From Bacillus dicomae (GTDB taxonomy: Bacteria > Bacillota > Bacilli > Bacillales > Bacillaceae_G), in contig NZ_VHIV01000002.1 in NCBI RefSeq assembly GCF_006494425.1, positions 1,178,001 through 1,242,000 on the forward strand: a DNA stretch of 64,000 nt, given 5' to 3'. Below the pieces are notes generated by a model. The model was not told where the DNA came from. It saw only the letters and a list, made by a program, of their open reading frames with translations, and searched no databases. How positions within the stretch are numbered: the first letter of the stretch is position 1; every line of letters starts with the position of its first letter. Position numbers and translations under genes: made by a program. Below, one piece after another: positions 35,168 through 48,321 of the stretch.

Positions 35168-36685
35168 ATGATTACATTAACAGGACATACATTGACAATT
35201 GAAGAAATGAAGAGGTTGTTACTTGAAGGGGAAGGTGTAACAGCTTGTCCAAATAGTATGCAAAAGGTGGCAGAGTGCCGCGAAGTAGTTGAGAAAATTG
35301 TAGAGGACGGAAAAGTCGTTTACGGTATTACAACTGGATTTGGGAAGTTCAGTGACGTGCTAATTCAAAAAGATGATGTAAAGGCACTTCAGCACAATTT
35401 AATTCAGTCACATGCATGCGGGATAGGTGATCCATTCCCTGAAGAAGTATCACGCGGTATGTTAATTTTACGAGCGAACACGATGCTTAAAGGAGTATCT
35501 GGTGTTAGACCGCTCGTTGTAAATATGCTTCTTGAATTTGTAAATCGTAAAATTCATCCAGTCGTTCCGCAACAAGGTTCACTTGGTGCGAGTGGCGATT
35601 TAGCGCCTTTATCTCATCTTGCGCTCGTATTATTAGGCGAAGGTGAAGTGTTCTATAAGGGGAAACGTGTTCATGCGATGGTTGCTCTTACAGAAGAAGG
35701 TCTTGAACCGATTGAACTTGAAGCGAAAGAAGGGCTTGCATTAATTAATGGTACGCAGGCGATGACAGCGCAAGGAGTTCTTTCTTATATAGAAGCAGAA
35801 GCAACTGCATATCAAGCGGAATTAATTGCTTCGATGACAATTGAAGGGTTACAAGGCATTATTGATGCATTTGATGAAAATGTTCATAAAGCACGTGGTT
35901 ATAAAGAGCAAGTGGAAGTAGCGAGCAGAATTCGTGACATCCTTCAAGATAGTAAATTAACAACAAAACAAGGAGAACTACGTGTACAGGATGCATATTC
36001 ACTTCGCTGTATCCCGCAAGTACATGGTGCTTCTTGGCAAGTTTTAAATTATGTGAAAGAAAAATTAGAAATTGAAATGAATGCAGCAACAGATAATCCG
36101 CTAATCTTTGATGGCGGAGAAAAAGTAATTTCAGGTGGTAATTTCCATGGTCAACCGATTGCGTTTGCGATGGACTTCTTAAAAGTAGGAATGGCGGAAC
36201 TTGCAAACATTTCAGAGCGCCGTATTGAGCGTTTAGTAAATCCGCAATTAAATGATTTACCTCCATTTTTAAGCCCAGAACCAGGACTGCAGTCTGGTGC
36301 AATGATTATGCAATACGCTGCAGCGTCACTAGTTTCTGAAAATAAAACGTTAGCACATCCGGCGAGTGTTGATTCAATCCCGTCGTCAGCTAATCAAGAA
36401 GATCACGTAAGTATGGGAACAATCGCTTCACGCCATGCACATCAAATTATTCAAAATGTAAGACGTGTTCTTTCAATTGAGATGATTTGTGCGATGCAAG
36501 CAGCAGAATATCGTGGTATTGAAAATATGAGTACAGTGACGAAGAACTTCTACCATCAAGGTCGTCAGCAAGTACCTTCTATTACAAATGACCGTATATT
36601 CTCAACAGATATTGAAAATATTACGCATTGGTTAAAAACGAATTATTCGATAAAAGAAAGATTAGATGTAAACGCAGCACTATAA
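35168..36685 (+). CDS. hutH: Histidine ammonia-lyase
   Basis: Deaminates L-histidine to urocanate, the first step of histidine breakdown. 505 residues, the typical size. The MIO-forming Ala-Ser-Gly is in [17 protein letters not shown] (near residue 143). Other conserved blocks are the [11 protein letters not shown] start region, [12 protein letters not shown], and [14 protein letters not shown]. Start ATG follows AAGGAGGAAAAAG, immediately after the HutP terminator. Co-transcribed with hutU, hutI and hutG. Confidence 0.97.
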   Translation: MITLTGHTLTIEEMKRLLLEGEGVTACPNSMQKVAECREVVEKIVEDGKVVYGITTGFGKFSDVLIQKDDVKALQHNLIQSHACGIGDPFPEEVSRGMLILRANTMLKGVSGVRPLVVNMLLEFVNRKIHPVVPQQGSLGASGDLAPLSHLALVLLGEGEVFYKGKRVHAMVALTEEGLEPIELEAKEGLALINGTQAMTAQGVLSYIEAEATAYQAELIASMTIEGLQGIIDAFDENVHKARGYKEQVEVASRIRDILQDSKLTTKQGELRVQDAYSLRCIPQVHGASWQVLNYVKEKLEIEMNAATDNPLIFDGGEKVISGGNFHGQPIAFAMDFLKVGMAELANISERRIERLVNPQLNDLPPFLSPEPGLQSGAMIMQYAAASLVSENKTLAHPASVDSIPSSANQEDHVSMGTIASRHAHQIIQNVRRVLSIEMICAMQAAEYRGIENMSTVTKNFYHQGRQQVPSITNDRIFSTDIENITHWLKTNYSIKERLDVNAAL

Positions 36686-36690
36686 AATGA

Positions 36691-40601
<3,911 letters not shown>

Positions 40602-40636
40602 GCGTGAAATTAATAGATAATATTTACCGATGTCGT

Positions 40637-40676
40637 AAAAAACACATTACTACTCATATGTAGTAATGTGTTTTTA
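40637..40676 (+). terminator. Terminator of the hut operon
   Basis: AAAAAACACATTACTAC (40637-40653) pairs with GTAGTAATGTGTTTTT (40660-40675) around TCATAT. Strong stem followed by T residues. Confidence 0.9.
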
Positions 40677-40782
40677 TGTAACAAGAGAAGGTGAAATTAG
40701 AATGTATATATGTGTGGAAAAGTTAATAAGATTGCGGGTTTTTAGTGATGTTTTATGAATTTATTTTCTTAGTTTGAAATGG

Positions 40783-40812
40783 TTGACATGAAAAATAATT
40801 TTATGATAAAAT
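40783..40812 (+). promoter_or_regulatory. Sigma-A promoter of the CarD/CdnL gene
   Basis: TTGACA (40783-40788) and TAAAAT (40807-40812) with an 18-base spacer, about 70 bases before the coding start. Confidence 0.6.
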
Positions 40813-40880
40813 AAAAATTTTGCTAAAAAAACGAATATGTGTTAAGATTGAGAAGGTTACCATATATGGAGGTGGATTAT

Positions 40881-41342
40881 TTGTTTCAAATTGGCGATAA
40901 CATTGTTTATCCAATGCAAGGAGCAGGTATAATTAAAGCCATAGAAGAGAAGGAAATCGCAGGGGAAAAACAACAGTATTATGTTATAAAAATGTCGGCT
41001 AGTAATATGGAAATAATGATTCCTGAAGGGAAAATATTGAATTCAAATATACGACCAGTTACGGATATCACGGCATTAATACACATAATAGATATTTTTC
41101 AGCATGGAGAATCAGATAGATTACTTACGTGGAAACAAAGGTACAAAGTGAACACTGATAAAATAAAAACGGGTAAAATGCAAGAAGGTGCTGAGGTTGT
41201 GCGTGATTTAATGCGTATACAGAAAGAAAAGGCACTTAATGCAAGCGAAAAGAAAATGTTAGATAACGCACATGAATTTTTGATTAGTGAACTGGGATTA
41301 ATTGAAGGTATCACAGAAAATCAAATAAAAAGCTTTTGTTAA
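40881..41342 (+). CDS. CarD/CdnL-family transcription regulator (YdeB-like)
   Basis: 153 residues, the length of B. subtilis YdeB. The N-terminal CarD RNA-polymerase-interacting Tudor-like domain (MFQIGDNIVYPMQGAGIIKAI, residues 1-60) is followed by a helical DNA-binding domain (DRLLTWKQRYKVNTDKIKTG and ALNASEKKMLDNAHEFLISE). CarD/CdnL proteins bind the RNA polymerase beta subunit and stabilise open promoter complexes, notably at rRNA genes. TTG 40881 is chosen because GGAGGTGG (40868-40875) lies five bases before it; the ATG 40866 frame would leave this site inside the gene. Confidence 0.88.
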   Translation: MFQIGDNIVYPMQGAGIIKAIEEKEIAGEKQQYYVIKMSASNMEIMIPEGKILNSNIRPVTDITALIHIIDIFQHGESDRLLTWKQRYKVNTDKIKTGKMQEGAEVVRDLMRIQKEKALNASEKKMLDNAHEFLISELGLIEGITENQIKSFC

Positions 41343-41367
41343 GGTTCATTACAAATAATATATTGCA

Positions 41368-41396
41368 TCCCAAAAAAGGTTTTGAATTTTTTGGGA
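41368..41396 (+). terminator. Possible terminator after the CdnL gene
   Basis: TCCCAAAAAA pairs with TTTTTTGGGA around GGTTTTGAA. The stem is A/T-rich and there is no extra T run, so it is weak. Confidence 0.4.
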
Positions 41397-41579
41397 ACAT
41401 AATTATAGACAATCAATCATTTCAAAGACATTCAACTCTTTCAAACCACTTTTAGAGCATTAACCTCTTTTGTTATTACTACAATCAAATCCATTTTTAT
41501 TTTAAATTTCTTTTACAAATGTTCGAAGTTTAATTCAATACTTCGATAAAATAGTTACTTGATTTTTGCAATCCTGATT

Positions 41580-41785
41580 CACACTGGCACGGACGAGGAG
41601 CCGTAAGGATGAAAGAGAGGTAGGGCTTTCATTGTTTTAGGTATATAAGTTATTGTTTTTAGAAGAATACTGAACCATTTTCACTTCTATTGATAAGGGA
41701 TTCTTTATATTAAAGAGATAAAGAAATTGACAGCCATATATGATCAACTAAAAAAGGTTTCCTACTAAGGAAACCTTTTTAATTT
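41580..41785 (+). other. Gene-less segment with hairpins ending at a strong terminator
   Basis: Between the CdnL gene and the next CDS (41397-41907) no coding frame is convincing. A locally GC-richer stretch (41580-41632) can form CGG/CCG and ATGAAAG/CTTTCAT hairpins. A classic terminator follows at 41751-41785 (AAAAAGGTTTCC/GGAAACCTTTTT, T-rich tail). A terminator with no gene before it hints at a small RNA or a lost gene. On the minus strand a 17-codon frame (41632-41579) is also open. Confidence 0.35.
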
Positions 41786-41907
41786 TATTTATAGCATTCT
41801 ATTTTTTTGATATTCGAATGTTTTATGGAAAAGTCGTATAAATTGACGTTACTATTTAAAAGTAAGTATGATGCGATTATAGTAAGAATTTTTAAGGGGG
41901 AAGAAAA

Positions 41908-43035
41908 ATGGCAGGTTCTAATAATAAAGTGGCAAGTATTTATGAGGGAACAAATGTAAACGCTTGGGGATCTTTTGAAAAGGTTGAAGAAACGAAGTTG
42001 TTTGATCCGATTCAAATTGGATCTTGGTCTCTTCGTAATCGTATTGCAATGGCACCGATGACAAGATGCTTTGCAAATAATGAGACTGGTGTAGTTGGTG
42101 CTGACGTAGTAGAGTATTACCGAAAACGTGCTGCTGATGGAGTTGGATTAATTATTACAGAAGGAATTGTCATTAGTCCGAGAGCGAAAGGTAATCCAGG
42201 AGTACCAGGAATTTATACACAAGAACAAATTGATTCTTGGAAACCTGTTATAGAGGCAGTACATAAAGAAGGCGGAACGATTATTGCTCAAATATGGCAT
42301 GTTGGCCGTATGAGTCATCACGAAATAATTGGTGGGCAAATGCCACAAGCACCGTCTGCTATCGCTGCAGAGGGAAATGTTCCGCGTTTTCGTAAACCGT
42401 TTGATACGCCAGAAGCAATGACGTTAGAAGAAATAAAAGAAGTGATCAGTCAATACGCACAAGCTGCGAAGAATGCAATTGAAGCTGGATTTGATGGGGT
42501 AGAAATTCACGGTGCACACGGATATTTAATCGATCAATTTACTTATGAGTTTGCAAATAAGCGTACTGATAAATACGGCGGTGACTTAAAGCAAAGGTTA
42601 ACGTTTATGAAAGAAGTAACGGAGGCTGTAATAGAAGCAGTTGGAGCTGATAAAACACTTCTCCGCTTCTCTGCTTTCAAAGGTGATAATCCTACTTATA
42701 TGTGGGAAAACCCTGAGCTGGCAATTGAAACATTCGTAAATATGTTCAAAGAAGTTGGATTAACGATGATTCACCCTTCAACGATGAATTATACGACAGT
42801 GATTGCTGACGGAAAGAACTTTCATCAATTAGTAAGAAAATATTGGGATGGTACGATTGTAGGAGTAGGGAATTTGAATCCGAAAGAGGCGGAAGAAGCA
42901 CTGCAAGAAGGAACAATTGACGTAGCTGCATTCGGAAGACCGTTAATTGCTAACCCAGATTTTGTTCATCGAATTAAACATGCTGAAAGTTTAGTCGAAT
43001 ATGACGCGAAAGAGCATCTTGCTACATTAATTTGA
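41908..43035 (+). CDS. NADH:flavin oxidoreductase (Old Yellow Enzyme family)
   Basis: 375-residue FMN-dependent TIM-barrel ene-reductase. Family motifs: LFDPIQIGSWSLRNRIAMAPMTR, GVGLIITEG, IIAQIWHVGRM, and GFDGVEIHGAHGYLIDQF (substrate-binding His pair) with NKRTDKYGG; the C-terminus holds VGVGNLNP and AFGRPLIANPDF. It probably reduces alpha,beta-unsaturated carbonyl or nitro compounds; the physiological substrate is unknown. The start follows AAGGGGGAAG. An extra 30-residue N-terminal extension precedes the usual barrel start. A terminator follows. Confidence 0.9.
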   Translation: MAGSNNKVASIYEGTNVNAWGSFEKVEETKLFDPIQIGSWSLRNRIAMAPMTRCFANNETGVVGADVVEYYRKRAADGVGLIITEGIVISPRAKGNPGVPGIYTQEQIDSWKPVIEAVHKEGGTIIAQIWHVGRMSHHEIIGGQMPQAPSAIAAEGNVPRFRKPFDTPEAMTLEEIKEVISQYAQAAKNAIEAGFDGVEIHGAHGYLIDQFTYEFANKRTDKYGGDLKQRLTFMKEVTEAVIEAVGADKTLLRFSAFKGDNPTYMWENPELAIETFVNMFKEVGLTMIHPSTMNYTTVIADGKNFHQLVRKYWDGTIVGVGNLNPKEAEEALQEGTIDVAAFGRPLIANPDFVHRIKHAESLVEYDAKEHLATLI

Positions 43036-43044
43036 ATAAAGATA

Positions 43045-43078
43045 AAAGGAGAACACATGGAGTGTTCTCCTTTTATTA
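43045..43078 (+). terminator. Terminator after the Old Yellow Enzyme gene
   Basis: AAAAGGAGAACAC pairs with GTGTTCTCCTTTT around ATGGA, followed by ATTA. Confidence 0.9.
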
Positions 43079-43102
43079 TGGAATTTCATAGGGGGAAGCG
43101 AG

Positions 43103-44677
43103 ATGAGTGAAACGCTACTCGTTATTATTAGTATATTACTATTATTAATGTTGCTTTTAATCGTCTTTTTTATTATCACATTTTTTATAAAAAAACGGAC
43201 GCATCATTCTATTTTAAAACTACATCCATACTTAGGAAGAATGCGTTACTTACTGGAAAAGATAGGGCCGGAATTCCGGCAATATTGGTTTGATCACGAT
43301 ACAGATGGAAAACCTTTTTCACGTTACGACTTTCAAAGTGTTATGTTTTTAGCGAAGTATCGCTCTGAAATACTTGGTTTTGGGTCGAAACGAGATTTTG
43401 AAGCATCTGGTTATTATATTGCTAATACGTTGTTTCCGGTATTAACAGAAGAATTAAGTGTGAACGTAACGCAAGAACGTGAAGGAAAAAAGTATGTGAT
43501 TCATAAAGAAGGATTATTTTCACGGAGAGAAAAATTGACAGCGGATACAACGAATCTTTGGTTATACGAAGAAGACGATGCAATTATCGTCGGTGAAAAT
43601 CGTAAATATCCATGGAAACTGTATGGCATGTTTGGAGCATCAGCAACTTCTTACGGTGCGATTGGCGAAAATTATATTTTAGCGAGCGGCTTTGGAGCGA
43701 AAATGGCAGGCGGATCGTGGATTAATACTGGTGAAGGGGGCGTTATTCCAGAACATTTACATACAGGAGCGAATATCGTTGCGCAAATTGGTCCGGGGTT
43801 ATTTGGATACCGTGATGAGGACGGGAATTTTTCGATGGAGAAATTTATGGAGAAAGTGAAAGAAAGTAATATTAAAGCATTTGAATTGAAATTTGGGCAA
43901 GGTGCTAAAATACGTGGTGGTCATTTAGAGGGGCAAAAAGTAAATGAAAAAATTGCTTCTGTTCGGAATGTACGAGTAGGAGAGACGATTAATTCTCCAA
44001 ATCGATTTTCATTTTTGAACAATGCAGCAGATACACTTTATTTTATTCAGCGTTTGCAAGAAAACGGTGGTAAACCAGTCGGGATGAAAATTGTAATTGG
44101 ACAGCAGAAGCGGTTGGAAGATTTATTCAAAACGATGAAAGAGTTAAACATCTATCCAGATTTTATTACAATTGACGGTTCAGAAGGTGGATCAGGAGCA
44201 ACTTATAAATCGATGGCAGATAGTATGGGACTGCCGCTTATTCCAGCATTATTGACATGTATTGATACAGCGAACTATTATGGTGTTCGGGACAAATTCA
44301 AAGTGTTTGCCTCGGGAAAATTAATTACACCAGATAAAGTGGCAATTGCTTTAGCTATCGGTGCAGATGCCGTAAATTCAGCACGCGGATTTATGATGGC
44401 AAGTGGCTGTATAATGGCGCTTCAATGTAATTCCGGACAATGTCCATCTGGAGTTGCCACGACGAATCCGCACTATCAAAAAGCGCTAGATCCGTATGAG
44501 AAGAAATGGCGCGTAATGAATTATGTTGTTAGTATGAGATATAGTTTGTTCTCACTTGCAGCGGCAGCAGGAGTAAAGAGTCCGCGTCATTTAACTAGAG
44601 AACATATTGTGTTTAAGGATGAGATGGGGCGGGTAGTTTCTCTTTCGGAATTGTTTCCAACAATAAATCAAAACTAA
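43103..44677 (+). CDS. FMN-binding glutamate synthase family protein (YerD-like)
   Basis: 524 residues: one N-terminal transmembrane helix (about 6-30), then a glutamate-synthase-type FMN/Fe-S barrel. Visible are PEHLHTGANIVAQIGPGLFG, the FMN-binding FITIDGSEGGSGATYKSM, and a cysteine cluster CIMALQCNSGQCPSGVATTNP for an iron-sulfur cluster. It lacks the glutaminase and large-subunit regions of true GltB, as does B. subtilis YerD (about 525 residues). The reaction is unknown. The start follows AGGGGGAAGCG. Transcribed separately from the preceding OYE gene. Confidence 0.86.
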   Translation: MSETLLVIISILLLLMLLLIVFFIITFFIKKRTHHSILKLHPYLGRMRYLLEKIGPEFRQYWFDHDTDGKPFSRYDFQSVMFLAKYRSEILGFGSKRDFEASGYYIANTLFPVLTEELSVNVTQEREGKKYVIHKEGLFSRREKLTADTTNLWLYEEDDAIIVGENRKYPWKLYGMFGASATSYGAIGENYILASGFGAKMAGGSWINTGEGGVIPEHLHTGANIVAQIGPGLFGYRDEDGNFSMEKFMEKVKESNIKAFELKFGQGAKIRGGHLEGQKVNEKIASVRNVRVGETINSPNRFSFLNNAADTLYFIQRLQENGGKPVGMKIVIGQQKRLEDLFKTMKELNIYPDFITIDGSEGGSGATYKSMADSMGLPLIPALLTCIDTANYYGVRDKFKVFASGKLITPDKVAIALAIGADAVNSARGFMMASGCIMALQCNSGQCPSGVATTNPHYQKALDPYEKKWRVMNYVVSMRYSLFSLAAAAGVKSPRHLTREHIVFKDEMGRVVSLSELFPTINQN

Positions 44678-44787
44678 AAAAATATTTTAGATGTAAGTTT
44701 TTGAAGGGATAATCATATTATTTAGAAAATATTAAGAGTATAATGGAAAAGGTTTTTAAAAATGACTATTTTTAGGGAGAGATTCGC

Positions 44788-45276
44788 TTGGATCAAGGCT
44801 CGTACAGTATTACAATTTTTTTACTCGTTATAGGGCTCGTTATATTTGGACGTATGCGTTCTATGAATCGACCAATTAAAAATAAAGGAAGACGACTATT
44901 ATTTCCATTATTCTTTTTATTGCCAGGTTTTTCTTTATATGCGGCACCGATACAACTTGCTGATTGGCAAATTGGGATAGCTGCTGGGATTGGACTGTTA
45001 TTATCAATTCCACTTATTATTTTAACTGGATATGAAGTGAGAGGAGATGGTCAAATTTATGCAAGAAAAAGTATTGCTTTTATTGCTACATTTTTAATTA
45101 TTGTACTTTTACGTGCGTATTTTAGAAGACATTTACAAGGTTTAGATCCAAAGTCAATAGGCATTCTTTTCTACACCCTTGCGATTTGTTATATAGTACC
45201 TTGGCGAATTGGCTGCTATATAAAATTTCGCAAAGTATACGTAGAGAAAGAGAAAAGTACGGTGCCAGTAAGCTAA
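44788..45276 (+). CDS. CcdC/DUF1453 family paralogue
   Basis: 162-residue membrane protein starting at TTG 44788, seven bases after AGGGAGA. It has about four helices, the LLFPLFFLLPGFSLYA segment, YEVRGDGQIYARKSIAFI, and the C-terminal IVPWRIGCYIKFRKVY. These match the layout of the ccdC product at 22505-23011 (compare FEIRGQEIYLKRSKAFV and VSWRIAMYRSF). It is not next to ccdA. Role unknown. A terminator follows. Confidence 0.78.
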   Translation: MDQGSYSITIFLLVIGLVIFGRMRSMNRPIKNKGRRLLFPLFFLLPGFSLYAAPIQLADWQIGIAAGIGLLLSIPLIILTGYEVRGDGQIYARKSIAFIATFLIIVLLRAYFRRHLQGLDPKSIGILFYTLAICYIVPWRIGCYIKFRKVYVEKEKSTVPVS

Positions 45277-45303
45277 AAGTCATACATTTGTATGGCTTTT
45301 TTT
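45275..45303 (+). terminator. Terminator after the CcdC paralogue
   Basis: AAAAGTCATACA pairs with TGTATGGCTTTT (one G-U pair), followed by a T run. The gap to putP (45304-45540) holds a TTGTTC-N8-GAACAA dyad at 45420-45439 and no gene. Confidence 0.75.
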
Positions 45304-45540
45304 CATTAAAAAATAGGTGGTTTATTTTCTGAATATTTATATTTTAATTTCTTTTAAAAACCGGGTAATCCGCTGGGATAAAGGCGTTTATAAAGGTTTT
45401 CACATGTAGGAAAAAGTGCTTGTTCACTTGAAAGAACAAAAAATGTTTGTTAAGGTAGGGAACCATAAGCGAAAACAAGAAAATAGAAAAAGTCATTTTT
45501 CGAAATTTTGAATGGCTTATGTAACTAAGGGAGAGATTTG

Positions 45541-47019
45541 GTGAAGATTGAGATTATGGTTTCGCTTGCTATTTATATGGCAGGTATGTTGTATATCGGT
45601 TATTGGTCTTATAAGAAGACGTCCGATTTATCAGATTATATGTTAGGCGGAAGGGGACTGGGGCCAGCAGTTACAGCTTTATCAGCCGGTGCTTCTGACA
45701 TGAGTGGTTGGATGCTAATGGGATTACCTGGTGCGATGTATGCAACAGGGTTATCAAGTGTTTGGATTGCGATAGGTTTATTAATAGGGGCCTATGCAAA
45801 CTATTTAATTCTTGCCCCACGTTTGCGAACGTATACAGAAGTGGCAAATGATTCAATTACGATTCCGGACTTTTTAGAAAATCGGTTTAAGGATCGTACG
45901 AAAATACTTCGTTTTGTCTCCGCTATCGTCATTTTAGTATTTTTCACATTTTATGCGTCGGCTGGTTTAGTTTCAGGTGGACGTTTGTTTGAAAGTTCTT
46001 TTAACCTTGATTATAAAATAGGTTTATTTGTAACTGTCGGTGTCGTTGTTGCTTATACACTATTCGGTGGCTTTTTAGCAGTAAGCTGGACCGACTTTGT
46101 GCAAGGGTGTATTATGTTTATTGCTCTCGTATTAGTGCCAATTGTTGCTTTTACAGATGTCGGTGGTGTAAAAGAAACATTCAATACGATTAAGCAAGTT
46201 GATGCATCGCATTTAGATATGTTTAAAGGGACTACAATATTAGGGATTATTTCCTTTTTAGCATGGGGTCTTGGGTATTTTGGTCAACCACATATTATTA
46301 TCCGCTTTATGGCAATTACTTCTATTAAAGATTTAAAAGCTTCTCGTAGAATCGGTATCGGTTGGATGACGATTTCAATTATAGGTGCAATGCTTACTGG
46401 TCTAGTTGGTATTGCATATTACGCTAAAAATAATGCGACATTACAAGACCCAGAAATGGTCTTCGTAACATTCTCAAACATTTTATTTCATCCGTACATT
46501 ACTGGATTTTTATTATCAGCTATTTTGGCTTCGATTATGAGTAGTATTTCCTCACAATTACTTGTTATTTCAAGTGCAGTAACGGAAGATTTCTATAAAA
46601 CATTTTTCCGCCGTAACGCAAGTGACAAAGAACTTGTATGTATCGGTAGACTGTCAGTGTTAGTAGTAGCTATGATTGCAGTGGTTTTAGCGTATCATCC
46701 AAGTGATACAATTTTAACGCTTGTCGGTTATGCTTGGGCAGGATTTGGTTCAGCATTCGGGCCTGCTATTTTATTAAGTTTATATTGGAAGAGAACGAAC
46801 AAATGGGGCGTTCTTGCTGGAATGATTGTCGGTGCTGTAGTTGTTATTACTTGGGTGCAAATTCCAAATTTAAAAGCGACTATGTATGAAATGGTACCCG
46901 GGTTCTTCTGTAGCTTATTAGCTGTTATTATTGTAAGTTTATTAACGGAAGAACCAGTTAAAGCAATTCATCGTGAATTTAATGAGATGGAAGCAGTGTT
47001 GGAAGAGGAAACGAAATAA
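45541..47019 (+). CDS. putP: Sodium/proline symporter
   Basis: 492-residue solute:sodium symporter with 12-13 predicted helices. PutP-specific sequence is clear: ALSAGASDMSGWMLMGLPGAMY, DSITIPDFLENRF, the WTDFVQGCIMF segment, GYFGQPHIIIRFMAI, and SILASIMSSISSQLLV near the end. It imports proline with Na+ as nutrient or osmolyte. GTG 45541 is preferred over TTG 45538 because AGGGAGAG ends five bases before it. It stands alone with a terminator after it; no putBC genes are adjacent. Confidence 0.93.
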   Translation: MKIEIMVSLAIYMAGMLYIGYWSYKKTSDLSDYMLGGRGLGPAVTALSAGASDMSGWMLMGLPGAMYATGLSSVWIAIGLLIGAYANYLILAPRLRTYTEVANDSITIPDFLENRFKDRTKILRFVSAIVILVFFTFYASAGLVSGGRLFESSFNLDYKIGLFVTVGVVVAYTLFGGFLAVSWTDFVQGCIMFIALVLVPIVAFTDVGGVKETFNTIKQVDASHLDMFKGTTILGIISFLAWGLGYFGQPHIIIRFMAITSIKDLKASRRIGIGWMTISIIGAMLTGLVGIAYYAKNNATLQDPEMVFVTFSNILFHPYITGFLLSAILASIMSSISSQLLVISSAVTEDFYKTFFRRNASDKELVCIGRLSVLVVAMIAVVLAYHPSDTILTLVGYAWAGFGSAFGPAILLSLYWKRTNKWGVLAGMIVGAVVVITWVQIPNLKATMYEMVPGFFCSLLAVIIVSLLTEEPVKAIHREFNEMEAVLEEETK

Positions 47020-47025
47020 TTAGCG

Positions 47026-47062
47026 AAGAGAGTAAACGGTGAATAGCGTTTACTCTCTTTTC
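47026..47062 (+). terminator. Terminator after putP
   Basis: AAGAGAGTAAACG pairs with CGTTTACTCTCTT around GTGAATAG, followed by TTC and T-rich sequence. Confidence 0.9.
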
Positions 47063-47086
47063 ATTTTAAATGAAATAAGTAACTTG

Positions 47087-47115
47087 TTGACAAAGAAAAG
47101 TAAGTAACTTATAAT
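47087..47115 (+). promoter_or_regulatory. Consensus sigma-A promoter of the dioxygenase-mhqD operon
   Basis: TTGACA (47087-47092) and TATAAT (47110-47115) are both perfect with a 17-base spacer. Such a strong promoter normally needs a repressor; MhqR-like sites follow at once. The 5' untranslated region would be about 235 bases. Confidence 0.8.
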
Positions 47116-47124
47116 AAGTGTTGA

Positions 47125-47260
47125 GTTCAAGATAAATAATGATTTGTTCTGCTTGTAGATTGAACAAATATTTTTTGTGAATTATCTTGAATTCGAGATA
47201 ATTTTGGTTGAACATTTATTTATGTGTAATTTTACAGTTGATATCCCAGTTTCGAGATAA
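47125..47260. promoter_or_regulatory. Three MhqR-like operator sites
   Basis: TTATCTTGAATTCGAGATAA (47182-47201) is a near-perfect palindrome close to the B. subtilis MhqR site (ATCTCGAATTCGAGAT-type). A half site GTTCAAGATAA (47125-47135) covers the transcription start. TTCGAGATAA (47251-47260) with a degenerate left arm is the third. They suggest repression lifted by quinones or electrophiles. The mhqR gene is not in the window. Confidence 0.7.
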
Positions 47261-47358
47261 AATTAAAATGGCGGATTTTACTTTGTAATATGGACAAAAT
47301 GAATAATGAATTTTAATGTATAGCGGTTTTTAAATGAAATGAAAAAGGGGCGGAGAAA

Positions 47359-48297
47359 ATGGAAAAGAAGACGATGGGAATTCATCACATTACAGCAATC
47401 GTAGGACACCCACAAGAAAATGTAGATTTTTATGCTGGTGTATTAGGTTTACGTTTAGTGAAACAAACAGTGAATTTTGATGATCCAGGTACGTACCATC
47501 TTTATTTTGGTAATGAAGGTGGAAAACCGGGAACAATCATTACGTTTTTCCCGTGGGCAGGTGCTCGCCAAGGAATTATTGGTGACGGTCAAGTAGGGAT
47601 CACTTCTTATGTTGTACCAAAAGGGGCAATGGAGTTTTGGGAAAATAGATTAGAAAAATTCGATATTTCGTATACAAAGATGACTCGATTTGGAGAGCAG
47701 TATTTAGAATTTGATGATCCACATGGTCTGCATATAGAATTAGTAGAAAGAGAAGAGGGCGAATTAAATAATTGGACTTTTGGAGAAGTTACGCCAGAAG
47801 TAGCAATTAAAGGATTTGGTGGTGCGGTTCTTTTATCGGCACAGCCTCAAAAAACAGCTGAACTGTTAGAACATATCATGGGTCTTGAGAAAATTGGAGA
47901 AGAGGGTGAATTTGTTCGATTCCGTTCTTCTGCTGATATTGGAAATATTATCGATTTGAAGTTATCGACAATCGGGCGTGGCCAAATGGGCGTTGGTACA
48001 GTGCACCATATTGCATGGAGGGCGAGTGACGATGCTGATCAGCTAGACTGGAAAGAGCATGTGTCCCGTTTTGGATACCACGTAACTCCTGTACAAGATC
48101 GAAATTATTTTAACGCAATTTATTTTAGAGAACACGGTGAAATTTTATTTGAAATTGCAACAGATCCTCCCGGTTTTGCTCATGATGAATCGTTAGAGAC
48201 GATGGGTGAGGAATTAAAGTTACCGGAACAATATGAACAACATAGAAAACAGATTGAACAAACGCTTTTACCATTTGAAGTGAGAAATTTAGATTAA
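47359..48297 (+). CDS. Ring-cleaving dioxygenase, VOC family (MhqO/MhqE-like)
   Basis: 312 residues, the same length as B. subtilis MhqO. Two tandem vicinal-oxygen-chelate modules are present: an N-terminal module starting MGIHHITAIVGHPQENVDFY and a second starting FGGAVLLSAQPQ. Metal-ligand histidines lie in GIHHI and VGTVHHIAW; a glutamate lies in GEILFEIATDPPGF. Members open hydroquinone or catechol-like rings and protect against quinones. Start ATG follows AAAGGGGCGGAG. It is 24 bases from mhqD, so one operon. Confidence 0.88.
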   Translation: MEKKTMGIHHITAIVGHPQENVDFYAGVLGLRLVKQTVNFDDPGTYHLYFGNEGGKPGTIITFFPWAGARQGIIGDGQVGITSYVVPKGAMEFWENRLEKFDISYTKMTRFGEQYLEFDDPHGLHIELVEREEGELNNWTFGEVTPEVAIKGFGGAVLLSAQPQKTAELLEHIMGLEKIGEEGEFVRFRSSADIGNIIDLKLSTIGRGQMGVGTVHHIAWRASDDADQLDWKEHVSRFGYHVTPVQDRNYFNAIYFREHGEILFEIATDPPGFAHDESLETMGEELKLPEQYEQHRKQIEQTLLPFEVRNLD

Positions 48298-48321
48298 AGT
48301 GATTGAAAGGGGAAAAGGATT

